Assembly (NCBI RefSeq): GCF_042651425.1 | Contig: NZ_JBHSCW010000007.1 | Location: 124,001 to 188,000 of the forward strand | Length of the DNA stretch: 64,000 bases | Direction: 5' to 3' | Source: Fodinicurvata halophila | GTDB taxonomy: Bacteria; Pseudomonadota; Alphaproteobacteria; Kiloniellales; DSM-21159 | Part shown: in pieces, positions 8,898 through 18,492 of the stretch | Layout: every line of letters starts with the position of its first letter | How positions within the stretch are numbered: position 1 is the first letter of the stretch | Notes under the pieces: generated by a model | What the model was told of the DNA's origin: nothing | Databases searched by the model: none | Seen by the model: the letters and a program-made list of their open reading frames with translations, nothing else | Program-made: the position numbers and the translations under genes

Positions 8898-10175
8898 TTA
8901 TTTCCGCAATGCGCGCCAGCCGATATCCCGGCGGCAGAACCCACCCGGCCAGTCGATCCTGTCAAGGGCGGCATAGGCGTGCTCGCGTGCCGTTGCCAGG
9001 TTGTGGCCGAGGGCGCAGAAATTGAGGACGCGCCCGCCGGCGGACAGGACACTGCCGTCCGGGCCTTCCCTGGTGCCGGCGTGGAAGAGGGTGACACCCT
9101 GCGTATCCGCCGCCGCCTCCAGGCCTGCGATCGTCTCGCCCTTCGCATAGCTGCCGGGATAGCCCTTGGCTGCCAGCACCACGGTGATGGCAGTGTCGCT
9201 GCGCCAGCGGATCTCCGCATCGGCCAGCCGGCCCTCGCAGGTGGCCCGCAGCAGTTCTGCCAGGTCGCTGTCCAGGCGCAGCATCAGGATCTGGCATTCG
9301 GGATCGCCGAAGCGCACGTTGTATTCCAGCAGCTTCGCGGTGCCGTCGGACGCCACCATGAGGCCGGCGTAGAGAACGCCCCTGTAGGGGCGGCCCTCCG
9401 CGGCCATGGCAGCCACCGTGGGGTCTATGATCTGTTCCATCACCTGGGCCTGGAGGGCCTCGGTCATGAGAGGGGCCGGCGAATAGGCCCCCATGCCGCC
9501 GGTGTTGGGCCCCTCGTCGCCGTCAAAGGCGCGTTTGTGATCCTGGGCCGAGGCCAGGGGGCGTGCGGTGGTGCCGTCGCACAGGGCGAAGAAGCTGACC
9601 TCCTCGCCCTCGAGGCATTCCTCGATCACGACTTCGCCCCCGGCCTCCCCGAAACGTCCGCCGACCATAGCATCCTCGAGCGCATCCTCCGCGTCTTCCA
9701 GGGTCGTGGCCACGGTCACGCCCTTGCCGGAGGCCAGGCCGTCGGCCTTGACGACGATGGGCGCTCCCTGCCGGTACAGATAGGTCCGGGCCGCCTCGAG
9801 ATCGGAGAAACGGCCATAGGCGGCGGTGGGAATGCCGTACCGGGCGCAGAGATCCTTCATGAAGCCCTTGGAGCCCTCCAGTTCGGCGGCCGCCGCCGAA
9901 GGCCCGAAGGCAAGAATCCCTTCCGCGTCGAGACGGTCGGCCAGGCCGGCCACCAGCGGTGCTTCCGGGCCGATTATCACCAGGTCGATTCCCTGCCTGC
10001 GGGCAAAGTCGACCAGGCCGTCGATATCCTCCGCGGCGATCTCCACCGTTTCCGCGCAGGTCTTCGTGCCGGCATTGCCGGGCGCGCAGTAGAGGCCCGT
10101 GCAGGAGGGCGATCGGGCCAGGGCCCAGCATAACGCATGCTCGCGGCCACCACCGCCTACCACCAGTATCCGCAT
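8898..10175 (-). CDS. purD: Phosphoribosylamine--glycine ligase
   Basis: ATP-grasp enzyme making glycinamide ribonucleotide, step two of purine synthesis. 425 residues. The start MRILVVGGGGREHAL is diagnostic, so I used the ATG at 10175 although the frame is open to 10391. Other family segments are GPEAPL, SKGFMKD, KADGLASGKGV, EEVSFFALCDG, PNTGGMGAYSPAP and NVRFGDPE. It is divergent from xseA across 61 bp. Confidence 0.96.
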   Translation of the reverse strand: MRILVVGGGGREHALCWALARSPSCTGLYCAPGNAGTKTCAETVEIAAEDIDGLVDFARRQGIDLVIIGPEAPLVAGLADRLDAEGILAFGPSAAAAELEGSKGFMKDLCARYGIPTAAYGRFSDLEAARTYLYRQGAPIVVKADGLASGKGVTVATTLEDAEDALEDAMVGGRFGEAGGEVVIEECLEGEEVSFFALCDGTTARPLASAQDHKRAFDGDEGPNTGGMGAYSPAPLMTEALQAQVMEQIIDPTVAAMAAEGRPYRGVLYAGLMVASDGTAKLLEYNVRFGDPECQILMLRLDSDLAELLRATCEGRLADAEIRWRSDTAITVVLAAKGYPGSYAKGETIAGLEAAADTQGVTLFHAGTREGPDGSVLSAGGRVLNFCALGHNLATAREHAYAALDRIDWPGGFCRRDIGWRALRK

Positions 10176-10236
10176 CTTTTTTCCAACTCGTCCCTTGTTC
10201 CCTGACCGGTGTCTTGTAGCATGAGCTCCAGGACTC

Positions 10237-11847
10237 ATGAGCGATTCAAGACCCCGATCCGATCCGCCCCGACCTGAACCGCAGGGCAATCTTCCCGAGT
10301 TCAGCGTTTCGGAGATCAGCGGCGCCATCAAGCGCACCCTGGAAGGTGCCTTCGAACGCGTACGCATACGCGGGGAAATCTCGGGTTTCAAGCGCGCTGC
10401 GTCGGGCCATCTCTACATGGCGCTGAAGGATGCCGATGCCGTGATCGATGGGGTCTGCTGGCGCGGCCTGGCCGGGCGCCTCACTCTCAATCCGGAAGAC
10501 GGCATGGACGTGGTGGCCACGGGGCGCATCACCTCCTACCCCGCGCGCTCGAAGTACCAGCTGGTGATCGAATCGCTGGAGCTGGCCGGCGAAGGCGCCC
10601 TGCTGAAACTTCTGGAGGAGCGTCGGCGCAAGCTGGCTGACGAGGGCCTGTTCGATGCCGAGCGCAAGCGCGCCCTGCCCTATCTGCCCCAGGTCATCGG
10701 CGTCGTCACCTCACCCACCGGCTCGGTCATACGCGACATCCTGCACCGCCTGTCCGAGCGTTTTCCGAGACATGTCCTGGTCTGGCCGGTGCTGGTACAG
10801 GGCGAGGGCGCGGCCGAACAGGTCGTGCGCGCCATCGAGGGGTTCAATGCGCTTTCGCCGCACGGGCCGGTTCCGCGACCAGATGTACTGATCGTGGCGC
10901 GCGGCGGCGGGTCGCTGGAGGACCTCTGGGCCTTCAACGAAGAGGTCGTCGTGCGTGCGGCGGCGGCCTCTGCGATTCCGCTGATCTCGGCGGTGGGCCA
11001 TGAAACCGATACCACACTGATCGACTATGCCTCGGACCGGCGCGCACCAACGCCGACCGCGGCCGCCGAGATCGCCGTTCCGGTGCGTGCAGAGCTGGTC
11101 AGTATCACCCTGGACCTGGAGCGGCGCCTGTTGGGCGCAGCCCATCGCTGGGTCGAGGAACGGCGCCAGCGCGTGGAGGGCCTGGCCCGCGGTCTGCCGG
11201 ATCCGCGGCGCCTGCTGGGGGAGAAGCAGCAGCAACTGGACGATCGGGCCGAGCGCCTGGATGTTGCTGCCCGGGGCCGCATTAGCGGCCTGGCGGCTGA
11301 CCTGCGCGAGTATGCCGCCCGCCTGCCCCATCCTCGTCAGCAGCAACGCTTTGCCGCTCAGAGCCTGGCGGCTGCCGGCGACCGTCTGGAGCCGGCGTTC
11401 CGAGCCTTCCTGGCGGAGCGCAGCCATGCCGTTCAGCGCATGACCCTGACGCCGCCGCGCCAGGAATTGCGGCATGGCCGGCAGGCGCTGGCCCATCTGG
11501 ACGAACGCCTCCTGCCCGCCGTCCAGCGACGCCTGGCGGATGCCGCAGGCCAGCTGGACTCGACGAGTCGCCTGCTGGAAAGCCTGTCCTACAAGGCGAC
11601 GCTGGAGCGCGGCTATGCCGTCGTCCGCGGTGATGCGGAGATCGTGACCCGGGCCGGCCAGGTGACCGACGGCCAGGCCCTGCAGGTCGAGTTCGCCGAC
11701 GGACGCGTGCCGGTTACGGCCGGAACGGAGGCATCATCCTCCGACGGTGGCGGGAAATCCGGTGGAAAGAGCCGGGCTGGAGGCGCCTCGTCATCCTCCC
11801 GCAAGAACGAGAAGAGCGGGGAAACGCGGCAGGGCCGCCTCCTTTAG
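10237..11847 (+). CDS. xseA: Exodeoxyribonuclease VII large subunit
   Basis: Large catalytic subunit of ExoVII, a single-strand DNA exonuclease. 536 residues. An N-terminal OB fold (about 20-110) carries IRGEISGFKRAASGHLYM. The catalytic domain shows PTGSVIRDI, ARGGGSLEDLWAFNEE and SAVGHETD. A long coiled-coil-rich segment follows, ending in ATLERGYAVV. The last 45 residues or so are a Ser/Gly/Lys low-complexity tail. The small subunit xseB is not in the window. Confidence 0.95.
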   Translation: MSDSRPRSDPPRPEPQGNLPEFSVSEISGAIKRTLEGAFERVRIRGEISGFKRAASGHLYMALKDADAVIDGVCWRGLAGRLTLNPEDGMDVVATGRITSYPARSKYQLVIESLELAGEGALLKLLEERRRKLADEGLFDAERKRALPYLPQVIGVVTSPTGSVIRDILHRLSERFPRHVLVWPVLVQGEGAAEQVVRAIEGFNALSPHGPVPRPDVLIVARGGGSLEDLWAFNEEVVVRAAAASAIPLISAVGHETDTTLIDYASDRRAPTPTAAAEIAVPVRAELVSITLDLERRLLGAAHRWVEERRQRVEGLARGLPDPRRLLGEKQQQLDDRAERLDVAARGRISGLAADLREYAARLPHPRQQQRFAAQSLAAAGDRLEPAFRAFLAERSHAVQRMTLTPPRQELRHGRQALAHLDERLLPAVQRRLADAAGQLDSTSRLLESLSYKATLERGYAVVRGDAEIVTRAGQVTDGQALQVEFADGRVPVTAGTEASSSDGGGKSGGKSRAGGASSSSRKNEKSGETRQGRLL

Positions 11848-11860
11848 GACAGACCCGGAC

Positions 11861-12481
11861 TCATTGCCGGCGCAGGGGCTCGAAGAAGACCCGCATGAGC
11901 GCCTGGGCATCCTCGGGCATGGTGTAGCTTTCCGGGGCACTCAGGTAGTCCGTGAAGATGCCGATCATGTAACTGTGGAGAGCCAGAGCAAGCGCTTCGC
12001 CGGAGACGGGGCTGCGGATCATTCCGCGCTCCTTGAGCCGGGAGAAATAGGCTGCCAGTGCGCTCGTGAGCTCCTTGCGCGTTTGCAGGGTGCGTTCACT
12101 GAGCGCTTCCATGCTGCTCGACTTCTCGCATTTCAGAAGGATGACCGTGTAGACCTTCCTAAGCCGCTCGTCATTGTGGACGTTGACGAGGGTGTCGATG
12201 CAGAAATTCTCCAGTGCGGACAGGCTGTCTGCAGCGTCGTCGTCCCGGATGACCTGAAAGAACATCTCCCGCATCGGCAGGTTGACCCGCTCGTGCATTT
12301 CCGTGAAAAGATGCAGCTTGTTCTTGAAGTGCCAGTAGATGGCACCGCGGGTCACGCCGGCCTCGTTTGCGATCATCTCGAGAGTCGTGTGCGCCACTCC
12401 GCGTTCGTAGAACACGGTCTCGGCAGCAGAGAGGATCCTCTGTCGCGTTTCCTCGGCCTCTTCTTTGGTACGACGCGCCAT
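11861..12481 (-). CDS. TetR-family repressor, AcrR/TtgR type
   Basis: 206 residues from the ATG at 12481 (MARRTKEEAEETRQ, the usual AcrR-type start); an in-frame ATG at 12505 would add eight residues. The HTH lies in TLEMIANEAGVTRGAIYWHFKNK (about 34-56). The C-terminal half is an AcrR-type ligand domain. It is divergent from the RND efflux operon, with a 24-bp AcrR-like palindrome between them. By family it should repress that operon and itself and release on drug binding. Confidence 0.88.
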   Translation of the reverse strand: MARRTKEEAEETRQRILSAAETVFYERGVAHTTLEMIANEAGVTRGAIYWHFKNKLHLFTEMHERVNLPMREMFFQVIRDDDAADSLSALENFCIDTLVNVHNDERLRKVYTVILLKCEKSSSMEALSERTLQTRKELTSALAAYFSRLKERGMIRSPVSGEALALALHSYMIGIFTDYLSAPESYTMPEDAQALMRVFFEPLRRQ

Positions 12482-12512
12482 GGGGGCAGGTCCAATCTTT
12501 GACATTCACTGT

Positions 12513-12536
12513 TGCAAACGAACGTGCATGTATGTA
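12513..12536. promoter_or_regulatory. AcrR/TtgR-like operator
   Basis: On the minus strand it reads TACATACAT-GCACGT-TCGTTTGCA, an imperfect palindrome. The left arm is identical to that of the E. coli acrAB operator and the spacing is the same. It lies between the divergent TetR regulator and the efflux operon. The right arm is degenerate, 5 of 9 positions. Confidence 0.6.
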
Positions 12537-12658
12537 AAAGCCATGAGCAGGGCTGTTTCAAGCGAAAAATCCTGTTGATCGGTGGCTGCGGTACCCTGGG
12601 GCGGAGAATCACGTCCACCCGGCCGGCGGGAATTTTCTTTTTCGGGAAAGACTGAAGC

Positions 12659-13885
12659 ATGCGCACTTCGGCAGAATACAAGACTTCAAGTGCCGCCATC
12701 CTGCGCGGCCTGGCCGCGGCCTCCTTGCTGGCCCTGCTGGCCGCCTGCGGGAGCGAGGACTCCGCACAGGGCCAGGCCGGCGGACAGGGTGGCGGTCCAC
12801 CTCCCCAGGTGAACGTGGTAACCACCGAGCGCCAGGACAGGGATGTCTACGCGGACTATGCCGGCCGAGCGCGCGGCGCCCGGGAAGTGGAGGTGCGTGC
12901 CCGGGTGGAAGGCATTCTGCAAAAGCGTCTCTACGATGAAGGCAAGGTGGTCGAGGAGGATGATTCGCTCTTCGCCATCGATCCCGAGCCCTTTGCGCTT
13001 GCCCTGCAGGCAGCGCGCGCCGAGCGTGACCGTGCCGAAGCGGAGGTACAGCAGGCCGAACGCGAGTGGCGCCGCGTCTCTCGATTGTACGAACAGAATG
13101 CCATCAGCGAGCGCGAACGCGATGCGGCGCTCTCCACACTGGAACTGGCGCGGGCCTCGCTCGCCCTTTCCACGGCGCAAGTGGACCAGGCTCGCCTGGA
13201 GCTGGACTACACCGACGTGGCGGCACCTGCCCCCGGCGTGACCAGCCTTGAGGCGTTGCCGGAGGGCAGCCTGGTGGAGCGCGGTTCGTTGCTGACCACC
13301 ATTACCCAGATGGACCCGGTGCATGTGCGCTTTGCCCTGCCCGAGAGCGATGCCGCCCTCCAGCGCCAGGCCCGCGAAGCCATGGGCCGCAGCGGCAACG
13401 GGGACAACCGCCGGGATGCGACCCTGATCCTGCCGGGAGGCCAGGAATACGAGCGGACGGGGGAAATCGACTTCACGGCCAGCACCATAGACCCAGACAC
13501 CGGAACCGTTCTGGCGCGTGCGGTCTTTCCGAATCCGGATCACAGGATCGTTCCCGGGCAGTTCGTGCGCGTGCGGCTGCTGCTGAGAACATTGGAAGAC
13601 GCGATCTCCGTGCCCGAAAAGGCTGTGGGCGAAGGTCCCCAGAGCGCACAGGTCTTCGTCGTGGACGAGGAGAATGTCGTCCAGGCGCGTCAGGTGACGC
13701 TGGGCCCCGTCGTCGACAGCATGCAGGTGATCTCCGAAGGCCTGGAGGCCGGAGAGCAGGTTATCGTCAACGGCCAGGTGGCCGTTCGTGACGGTATGAC
13801 GGTCCAGCCCCAGCAGGCTCAGAACGGTGACAGCGAAGACGGGAGCGACGCGCAGAAAGAGGCCTCGACAGGGGAGGCCAACTGA
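12659..13885 (+). CDS. RND efflux periplasmic adaptor (AcrA/MexA type)
   Basis: Membrane-fusion protein linking the inner-membrane RND pump to the outer-membrane channel. 408 residues. A lipoprotein signal ends in LLAAC (Cys near 30). Visible in order: a first beta-barrel/lipoyl half (ADYAGRARGAREVEVRARVEG), an alpha-helical hairpin rich in A/E/R (about 115-190), a second lipoyl half (LDYTDVAAPAPG), and the DPDTGTVLARAVFPNPD barrel segment. A Gln/Asp/Ser tail closes it. It overlaps the RND gene by one base. Confidence 0.92.
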   Translation: MRTSAEYKTSSAAILRGLAAASLLALLAACGSEDSAQGQAGGQGGGPPPQVNVVTTERQDRDVYADYAGRARGAREVEVRARVEGILQKRLYDEGKVVEEDDSLFAIDPEPFALALQAARAERDRAEAEVQQAEREWRRVSRLYEQNAISERERDAALSTLELARASLALSTAQVDQARLELDYTDVAAPAPGVTSLEALPEGSLVERGSLLTTITQMDPVHVRFALPESDAALQRQAREAMGRSGNGDNRRDATLILPGGQEYERTGEIDFTASTIDPDTGTVLARAVFPNPDHRIVPGQFVRVRLLLRTLEDAISVPEKAVGEGPQSAQVFVVDEENVVQARQVTLGPVVDSMQVISEGLEAGEQVIVNGQVAVRDGMTVQPQQAQNGDSEDGSDAQKEASTGEAN

Positions 13886-16800
13886 TGCTGCGCTTCTTCA
13901 TCGACCGGCCGATCTTCGCGGCCGTCATCTCGATCATCATTCTGCTCGCCGGGCTGGCGGCCATGCGCATCCTGCCCATCGAGCAATACCCCAACGTCGT
14001 GCCGCCCCAGGTCGTGGTGGAAGCGAGCTATCCCGGTGCCTCCTCCAAGGTCATCGCCGATTCCGTGGCCGCGCCGCTGGAGCAGGAAATCAACGGCGTC
14101 GAGGACATGATCTACATGGAGTCCACCAATACGGACTCCGGCCGCATGAGCCTGACGGTGACCTTCGATATCGGCACGGACCCCGACCAGGCCACCATCA
14201 ACGTCAACAACCGTGTTCAGGCCGCCCTCTCGCGCCTGCCGCAATCCGTGCGCGACCAGGGCGTACGGGTCGAAGCGCGCTCGTCCAACATCCTGATGGT
14301 GCCGGTGCTCTATTCCCCGGAGGGCACCCATGATCCGCTGTTCATCAGCAACTACGGCCTGCTGAACATCATCGACGAACTGGTTCGCATTCCCGGGGTG
14401 GGGAATGCCTCGCTGTTCGGTGCGCAGGACTATTCCATGCGCATCTGGCTGCGGCCCGACAAGCTGGCCCAGTACGACCTGACCCCCTCGGATGTGGCGG
14501 CCGCCATTCGCGAGCAGAATTCCCAGTTTGCCGCCGGGCGTCTGGGTGCGGAACCCGCCCCTGAAGACCAGGCCTTTACCTATACCATCACCACCCAGGG
14601 TCAGCTGGTCGAACCGCAGGAGTTCGAGGACATCATCCTGCGTTCGGAGGAGGACGGCTCCGTGCTGCGCCTCGGCGATGTGGCACGTGCCCAACTGGGC
14701 GCCCAGGACTATGCCTTCTCGGCCACCTACAACGGGCAGTCCGCCGTGCCCCTGGGCGTCTACCTGCAGCCCGGGGCCAATGCCCTGGAAACGGCCGAAG
14801 CCGTCCGCGCGACCATGGACGAACTGGCTGAGCGCTTTCCGGAGGACATGACCTATTCGGTGCCCTACGACACCACGCAGTTCGTGGAGATCTCGATCCA
14901 GGAAGTGGTGGTGACTCTGCTGATCGCCGTGGGCCTGGTCGTTCTGGTGACCTTCATGTTCCTGCAGCACCTGCGCGCCACCCTGATTCCGGTAACGGCC
15001 ATACCCGTCTCGTTGATTGGGACCTTCGTCGGCATGCAGGCGCTGGGCTTCTCAATCAATCTGCTGACTCTCTTCGGTCTGGTGCTGGCCATCGGTATCG
15101 TGGTGGACAATGCCATCATCGTGCTGGAGAACGTGGACCGCCTGATCGTCGAGAAAGGCATGAAGGCGCGCGAGGCGTCCATCGAAACGATGAAGCAGGT
15201 GGCCGGGGCGGTCGTTTCCTCGACGCTGGTCCTGGTGGCTGTCTTCGCGCCGGTCAGCTTCCTGGGCGGGATGACCGGCGTGCTCTACCGACAGTTCGCG
15301 GTGACCATCGCCATTTCCGTCGTCGTCTCGGGCGTGGTAGCGCTGACGCTCACGCCGGCAATGTGTGCCCTGTTGCTCGACAAGCAGTCGCATGAGCCAC
15401 CGCGTTTCTTCCGCTATTTCAATGCCGGCTTCGAGCGCCTCACGAACGGGTTCGGCCGGGCCGTGGACTGGGTCCTGAAGCATGCCGTGCTGGGTGTGCT
15501 GGTCTTCGTCCTGGTCTGTGGCGGTGCGCTCTTCATGTTCGAACGCCTGCCCACTGGGCTGGTGCCCCAGGAGGACCAGGGTGTGGCCCTGGTGGCCTAT
15601 CAGTTGCCGCCGGTTGCAGCACTGGGCCGTACGGAGCAGGTGCGCGACGAGCTGTCCGAGCGATTGCTGGCCATGCCGGAGATCGAGGATTACACCAGCT
15701 TTGCCGGGTACGACATCATTGCCAGCTCGCAACGCACCTCCGCCGGCGTTGGCTTTGCCAACCTGAGCGACTGGGACGAGCGCCAGGGGCCGGGCCAGGA
15801 CGCCCAGTCCCTGGTCGGACGCATAATGGGAAGGGGTGCCCAGATCCCCGAGGCGCAGGTCATTTCCTTCGTCCTTCCGCCGATCCAGGGACTCTCGCTG
15901 ACCGGGGGCGTGGAAGGCTATCTGCAGGTGCGCGACGACAGCACGCCCGAGGAAATCCAGCAGATGGCGAGCCGGATCGCTGCCGCCGCCAACCAGCGCC
16001 CGGAGGTGGTCAACGCGCGCACGACGCTGAATACCAGCATACCGCGCTATCAGGCCGAGGTGGATCGCGCGAAGGCCAAGGCGGCCGGGGTGTCGATCAC
16101 CAGCATCTTCGAGGCCATGCAGAGCACCTTCGGCTCGCTCTATGTGAACGACTTCATCCTGTCGGGGCGCAATTGGCAGGTGAACCTGCAGTCGGAGGGC
16201 GAGTTCCGCAGCAGGCCCGAAGACCTGCGGCGCGTGTTCGTGCGCTCCGACTCCGGGGACATGCTGCCGGTCAGTTCACTGGTCACCCTGGAGCGTCAAT
16301 CCGGTCCGGATATCCTGAACCGCTTTAATGTCTATTCGGCGGCCAAGATCATGGCCGATCCGGCGTCCGGATATACGAGCGGCGAGGCCAAGGCAGCCCT
16401 GGAAGAGGTTGCCGACGGGATCATGAGCCCGAACAGCCAGCTGGGTTGGATCGGCGAGGCCTATCAGCTGGATGCCGCCGCCGGCGCCGGTGGGCTGGCG
16501 TTCGGCATGGGCCTGCTGATGGTCTTCCTGATCCTGGCCGCGCAGTACGAGCGCTGGGGCCTGCCGATCGCGGTGCTGTCCGCGGTGCCCTTCGGCGTCC
16601 TGGGCGCGGCCCTGGCGGTTTACTTCAGTGGCTTCCCCAATGACGTCTATTTCCAGGTTGGCCTGCTGGTGCTGATCGGGCTGGCGGCCAAGAACGCCAT
16701 CCTGATCGTCGAGTTCGCCGCACAGAACAGGCGCGAAGGGAGCAGTGCAAGAGAGGCGGCCAGTGCTGCGGCGCGGCAGCGTTTCCGCGCGATCCTGATG

Positions 16801-17031
16801 ACGGCGTTGACCTTCATCATTGGCTCCCTGCCGCTGGTTTTTGCCAGCGGGGCCGGTGCGGCCAGCCGGACGGAGATCGGCACCGTGGTGGTCGGCGGCA
16901 TGATCGCGGCCAGCTCGCTGGCGCTGATTTTCGTGCCGCTGTTCTATAAGCTGATCGAGGACGTGGGTGATCGTCTGCGCCGGCGCCGTACTGCCGGAGC
17001 GCAGGAAACGAAGGGGGACAAGCATGCGTAA
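13885..17031 (+). CDS. RND multidrug efflux transporter (AcrB/MexB, HAE1)
   Basis: Proton-driven inner-membrane pump of 1048 residues, 12 helices and two large periplasmic domains. Family marks are the start MLRFFIDRPIFAAVISI, YPGASSKVIADSVAAPLEQ, and the TM10 segment GLAAKNAILIVEFA with the conserved Lys. In TM4 the proton-relay segment reads VVDNAIIVLENV: D408 is followed by Asn where AcrB has a second Asp. By family, substrates are hydrophobic drugs, solvents or bile-like amphiphiles. The 3' end overlaps the outer-membrane gene by 8 bp. Confidence 0.94.
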   Translation: MLRFFIDRPIFAAVISIIILLAGLAAMRILPIEQYPNVVPPQVVVEASYPGASSKVIADSVAAPLEQEINGVEDMIYMESTNTDSGRMSLTVTFDIGTDPDQATINVNNRVQAALSRLPQSVRDQGVRVEARSSNILMVPVLYSPEGTHDPLFISNYGLLNIIDELVRIPGVGNASLFGAQDYSMRIWLRPDKLAQYDLTPSDVAAAIREQNSQFAAGRLGAEPAPEDQAFTYTITTQGQLVEPQEFEDIILRSEEDGSVLRLGDVARAQLGAQDYAFSATYNGQSAVPLGVYLQPGANALETAEAVRATMDELAERFPEDMTYSVPYDTTQFVEISIQEVVVTLLIAVGLVVLVTFMFLQHLRATLIPVTAIPVSLIGTFVGMQALGFSINLLTLFGLVLAIGIVVDNAIIVLENVDRLIVEKGMKAREASIETMKQVAGAVVSSTLVLVAVFAPVSFLGGMTGVLYRQFAVTIAISVVVSGVVALTLTPAMCALLLDKQSHEPPRFFRYFNAGFERLTNGFGRAVDWVLKHAVLGVLVFVLVCGGALFMFERLPTGLVPQEDQGVALVAYQLPPVAALGRTEQVRDELSERLLAMPEIEDYTSFAGYDIIASSQRTSAGVGFANLSDWDERQGPGQDAQSLVGRIMGRGAQIPEAQVISFVLPPIQGLSLTGGVEGYLQVRDDSTPEEIQQMASRIAAAANQRPEVVNARTTLNTSIPRYQAEVDRAKAKAAGVSITSIFEAMQSTFGSLYVNDFILSGRNWQVNLQSEGEFRSRPEDLRRVFVRSDSGDMLPVSSLVTLERQSGPDILNRFNVYSAAKIMADPASGYTSGEAKAALEEVADGIMSPNSQLGWIGEAYQLDAAAGAGGLAFGMGLLMVFLILAAQYERWGLPIAVLSAVPFGVLGAALAVYFSGFPNDVYFQVGLLVLIGLAAKNAILIVEFAAQNRREGSSAREAASAAARQRFRAILMTALTFIIGSLPLVFASGAGAASRTEIGTVVVGGMIAASSLALIFVPLFYKLIEDVGDRLRRRRTAGAQETKGDKHA

Positions 17032-18478
17032 GCGTCTGTACAGGCAGGGTCTTGCGGGCTTGATGGCGGTCTTTCTGGCGGGCTGCGCCCTGGGCCCGGA
17101 CTACCAGGAACCGGAGTTCGACCTGCCTGAGGAATTGCCCGATCATGTCCTCTTGTCCGAGGCCGAGCGCGAGGAGTGGGAGGACTGGTGGACCCGTTTC
17201 GACGATCCCACGCTGAATAGTCTGGTCAACCGGGCCATGGACCAGAACCTGGATATCCGCTTGCGCACCCAGCAAATCCAGGAGGCCCGGGCACGCCTGG
17301 GCCTGGCCGAGGCCAATCGCCTGCCCAGCCTGGATGCCCAGGCCGAGGCGACGCGCGAAAGCGCTTCGGAGCGCGCCACCCTGCAGCCAGTGAGCGACGA
17401 TCCCCAGAACCTCTACAGCCTGTCGGGACAGCTGGGCTACGAGATCGATCTCTGGGGCCGCCTGGCGCGCAGCGAAGAGGCGGCCGAGGCCATCCTGTCG
17501 GAGTCGGTCTTCAGTCACGACGCCATCCAGCTGGCCACGATCACGGACGTGGTCACCACCTATACCAATCTGCGTGCGGCGCAGCGCGAGGTGGCCATCC
17601 TGGAGCGCACGATCGAGAGCCGGGAGGAAACCCTGGAGCTGGAAGAGCTGCGCTTCGAAAGCGGTGAGACCGATGCACTGACGCTACGCCAGGCCGAATC
17701 GGAACTGGCGACAACCCGGGCGCGCCTGCCGGCGGCGCGGGAACGCGTGCGCACCCTGCAGAGCGCACTGGCGGTGCTGGTGGGCATGAGCCCGCGGGAG
17801 TTGATGACTGAGCTCAAATTCGGGCCGGGGGAACTGACCGACCTGGACCTGCCGAGCAATATCCCGCGGGTCCTGCCCTCGGACCTGCTGAATCGCCGTC
17901 CCGACCTGAGGGCCTCGGAGGCCGCATTGATGGCGTCCACGGCAGAGATCGGTGTGGCCCAGGCGGAGCGCCTGCCGCAACTCAATCTCTCCTCGTTCCT
18001 GGGGAGCACCTCCATCGAGTTTGCCGACCTGCTGACCGCCCCGGCCACCACCTGGGGACTGGGTGCCTCCGTGGTGGGTCCGATCATCGACTTCGGCCGC
18101 GGGGCCGCCCGGGTCGATACCGCGGAAGCCCTGCGCGACCAGGCGGAGACGCGGTACCGGATGACGGTGCTGACGGCCTTCCGGGAAGTGCGCGACGCGC
18201 TCGCCATCTACGAGACTTCGGCCCAGCGGGTTGAGAGCGTGCGCCGGCAGGTGGAGGCCGTGGAAGATACCGCCCGCCTGGCGCGCCTGCGTTATGACGA
18301 GGGCTTCGTCGGCTTCATCGAGGTGCTTGACGCTGAGCGCAACCTGCTGGAGGCGGAACTGGCCCTGGCCGATGCCATGCGCACCCGTCTGAACGCAACG
18401 GCCTCCTTGTTCAAGGCCCTGGGCGGGGGTTGGGAAGAAGACCTCTCGCCTTTGGCGGCCTCTGGCGAGGCGGACTGA
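17024..18478 (+). CDS. Outer-membrane efflux lipoprotein, NodT/OprM family
   Basis: TolC-like exit channel of the RND pump. 484 residues. The lipobox LAGC gives an acylated Cys near residue 21, and GPDY follows, as in OprM/NodT. Two outer-membrane efflux repeats with long amphipathic helices are visible (for example LRTQQIQEARARLGLAEA and a second copy around VRRQVEAVEDTARLARLRYDEG). I chose the ATG at 17024 inside the end of the RND gene because it gives the signal peptide. Convergent with the phn genes. Confidence 0.92.
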   Translation: MRKRLYRQGLAGLMAVFLAGCALGPDYQEPEFDLPEELPDHVLLSEAEREEWEDWWTRFDDPTLNSLVNRAMDQNLDIRLRTQQIQEARARLGLAEANRLPSLDAQAEATRESASERATLQPVSDDPQNLYSLSGQLGYEIDLWGRLARSEEAAEAILSESVFSHDAIQLATITDVVTTYTNLRAAQREVAILERTIESREETLELEELRFESGETDALTLRQAESELATTRARLPAARERVRTLQSALAVLVGMSPRELMTELKFGPGELTDLDLPSNIPRVLPSDLLNRRPDLRASEAALMASTAEIGVAQAERLPQLNLSSFLGSTSIEFADLLTAPATTWGLGASVVGPIIDFGRGAARVDTAEALRDQAETRYRMTVLTAFREVRDALAIYETSAQRVESVRRQVEAVEDTARLARLRYDEGFVGFIEVLDAERNLLEAELALADAMRTRLNATASLFKALGGGWEEDLSPLAASGEAD

Positions 18479-18492
18479 CTGGTCCGGCCTGT

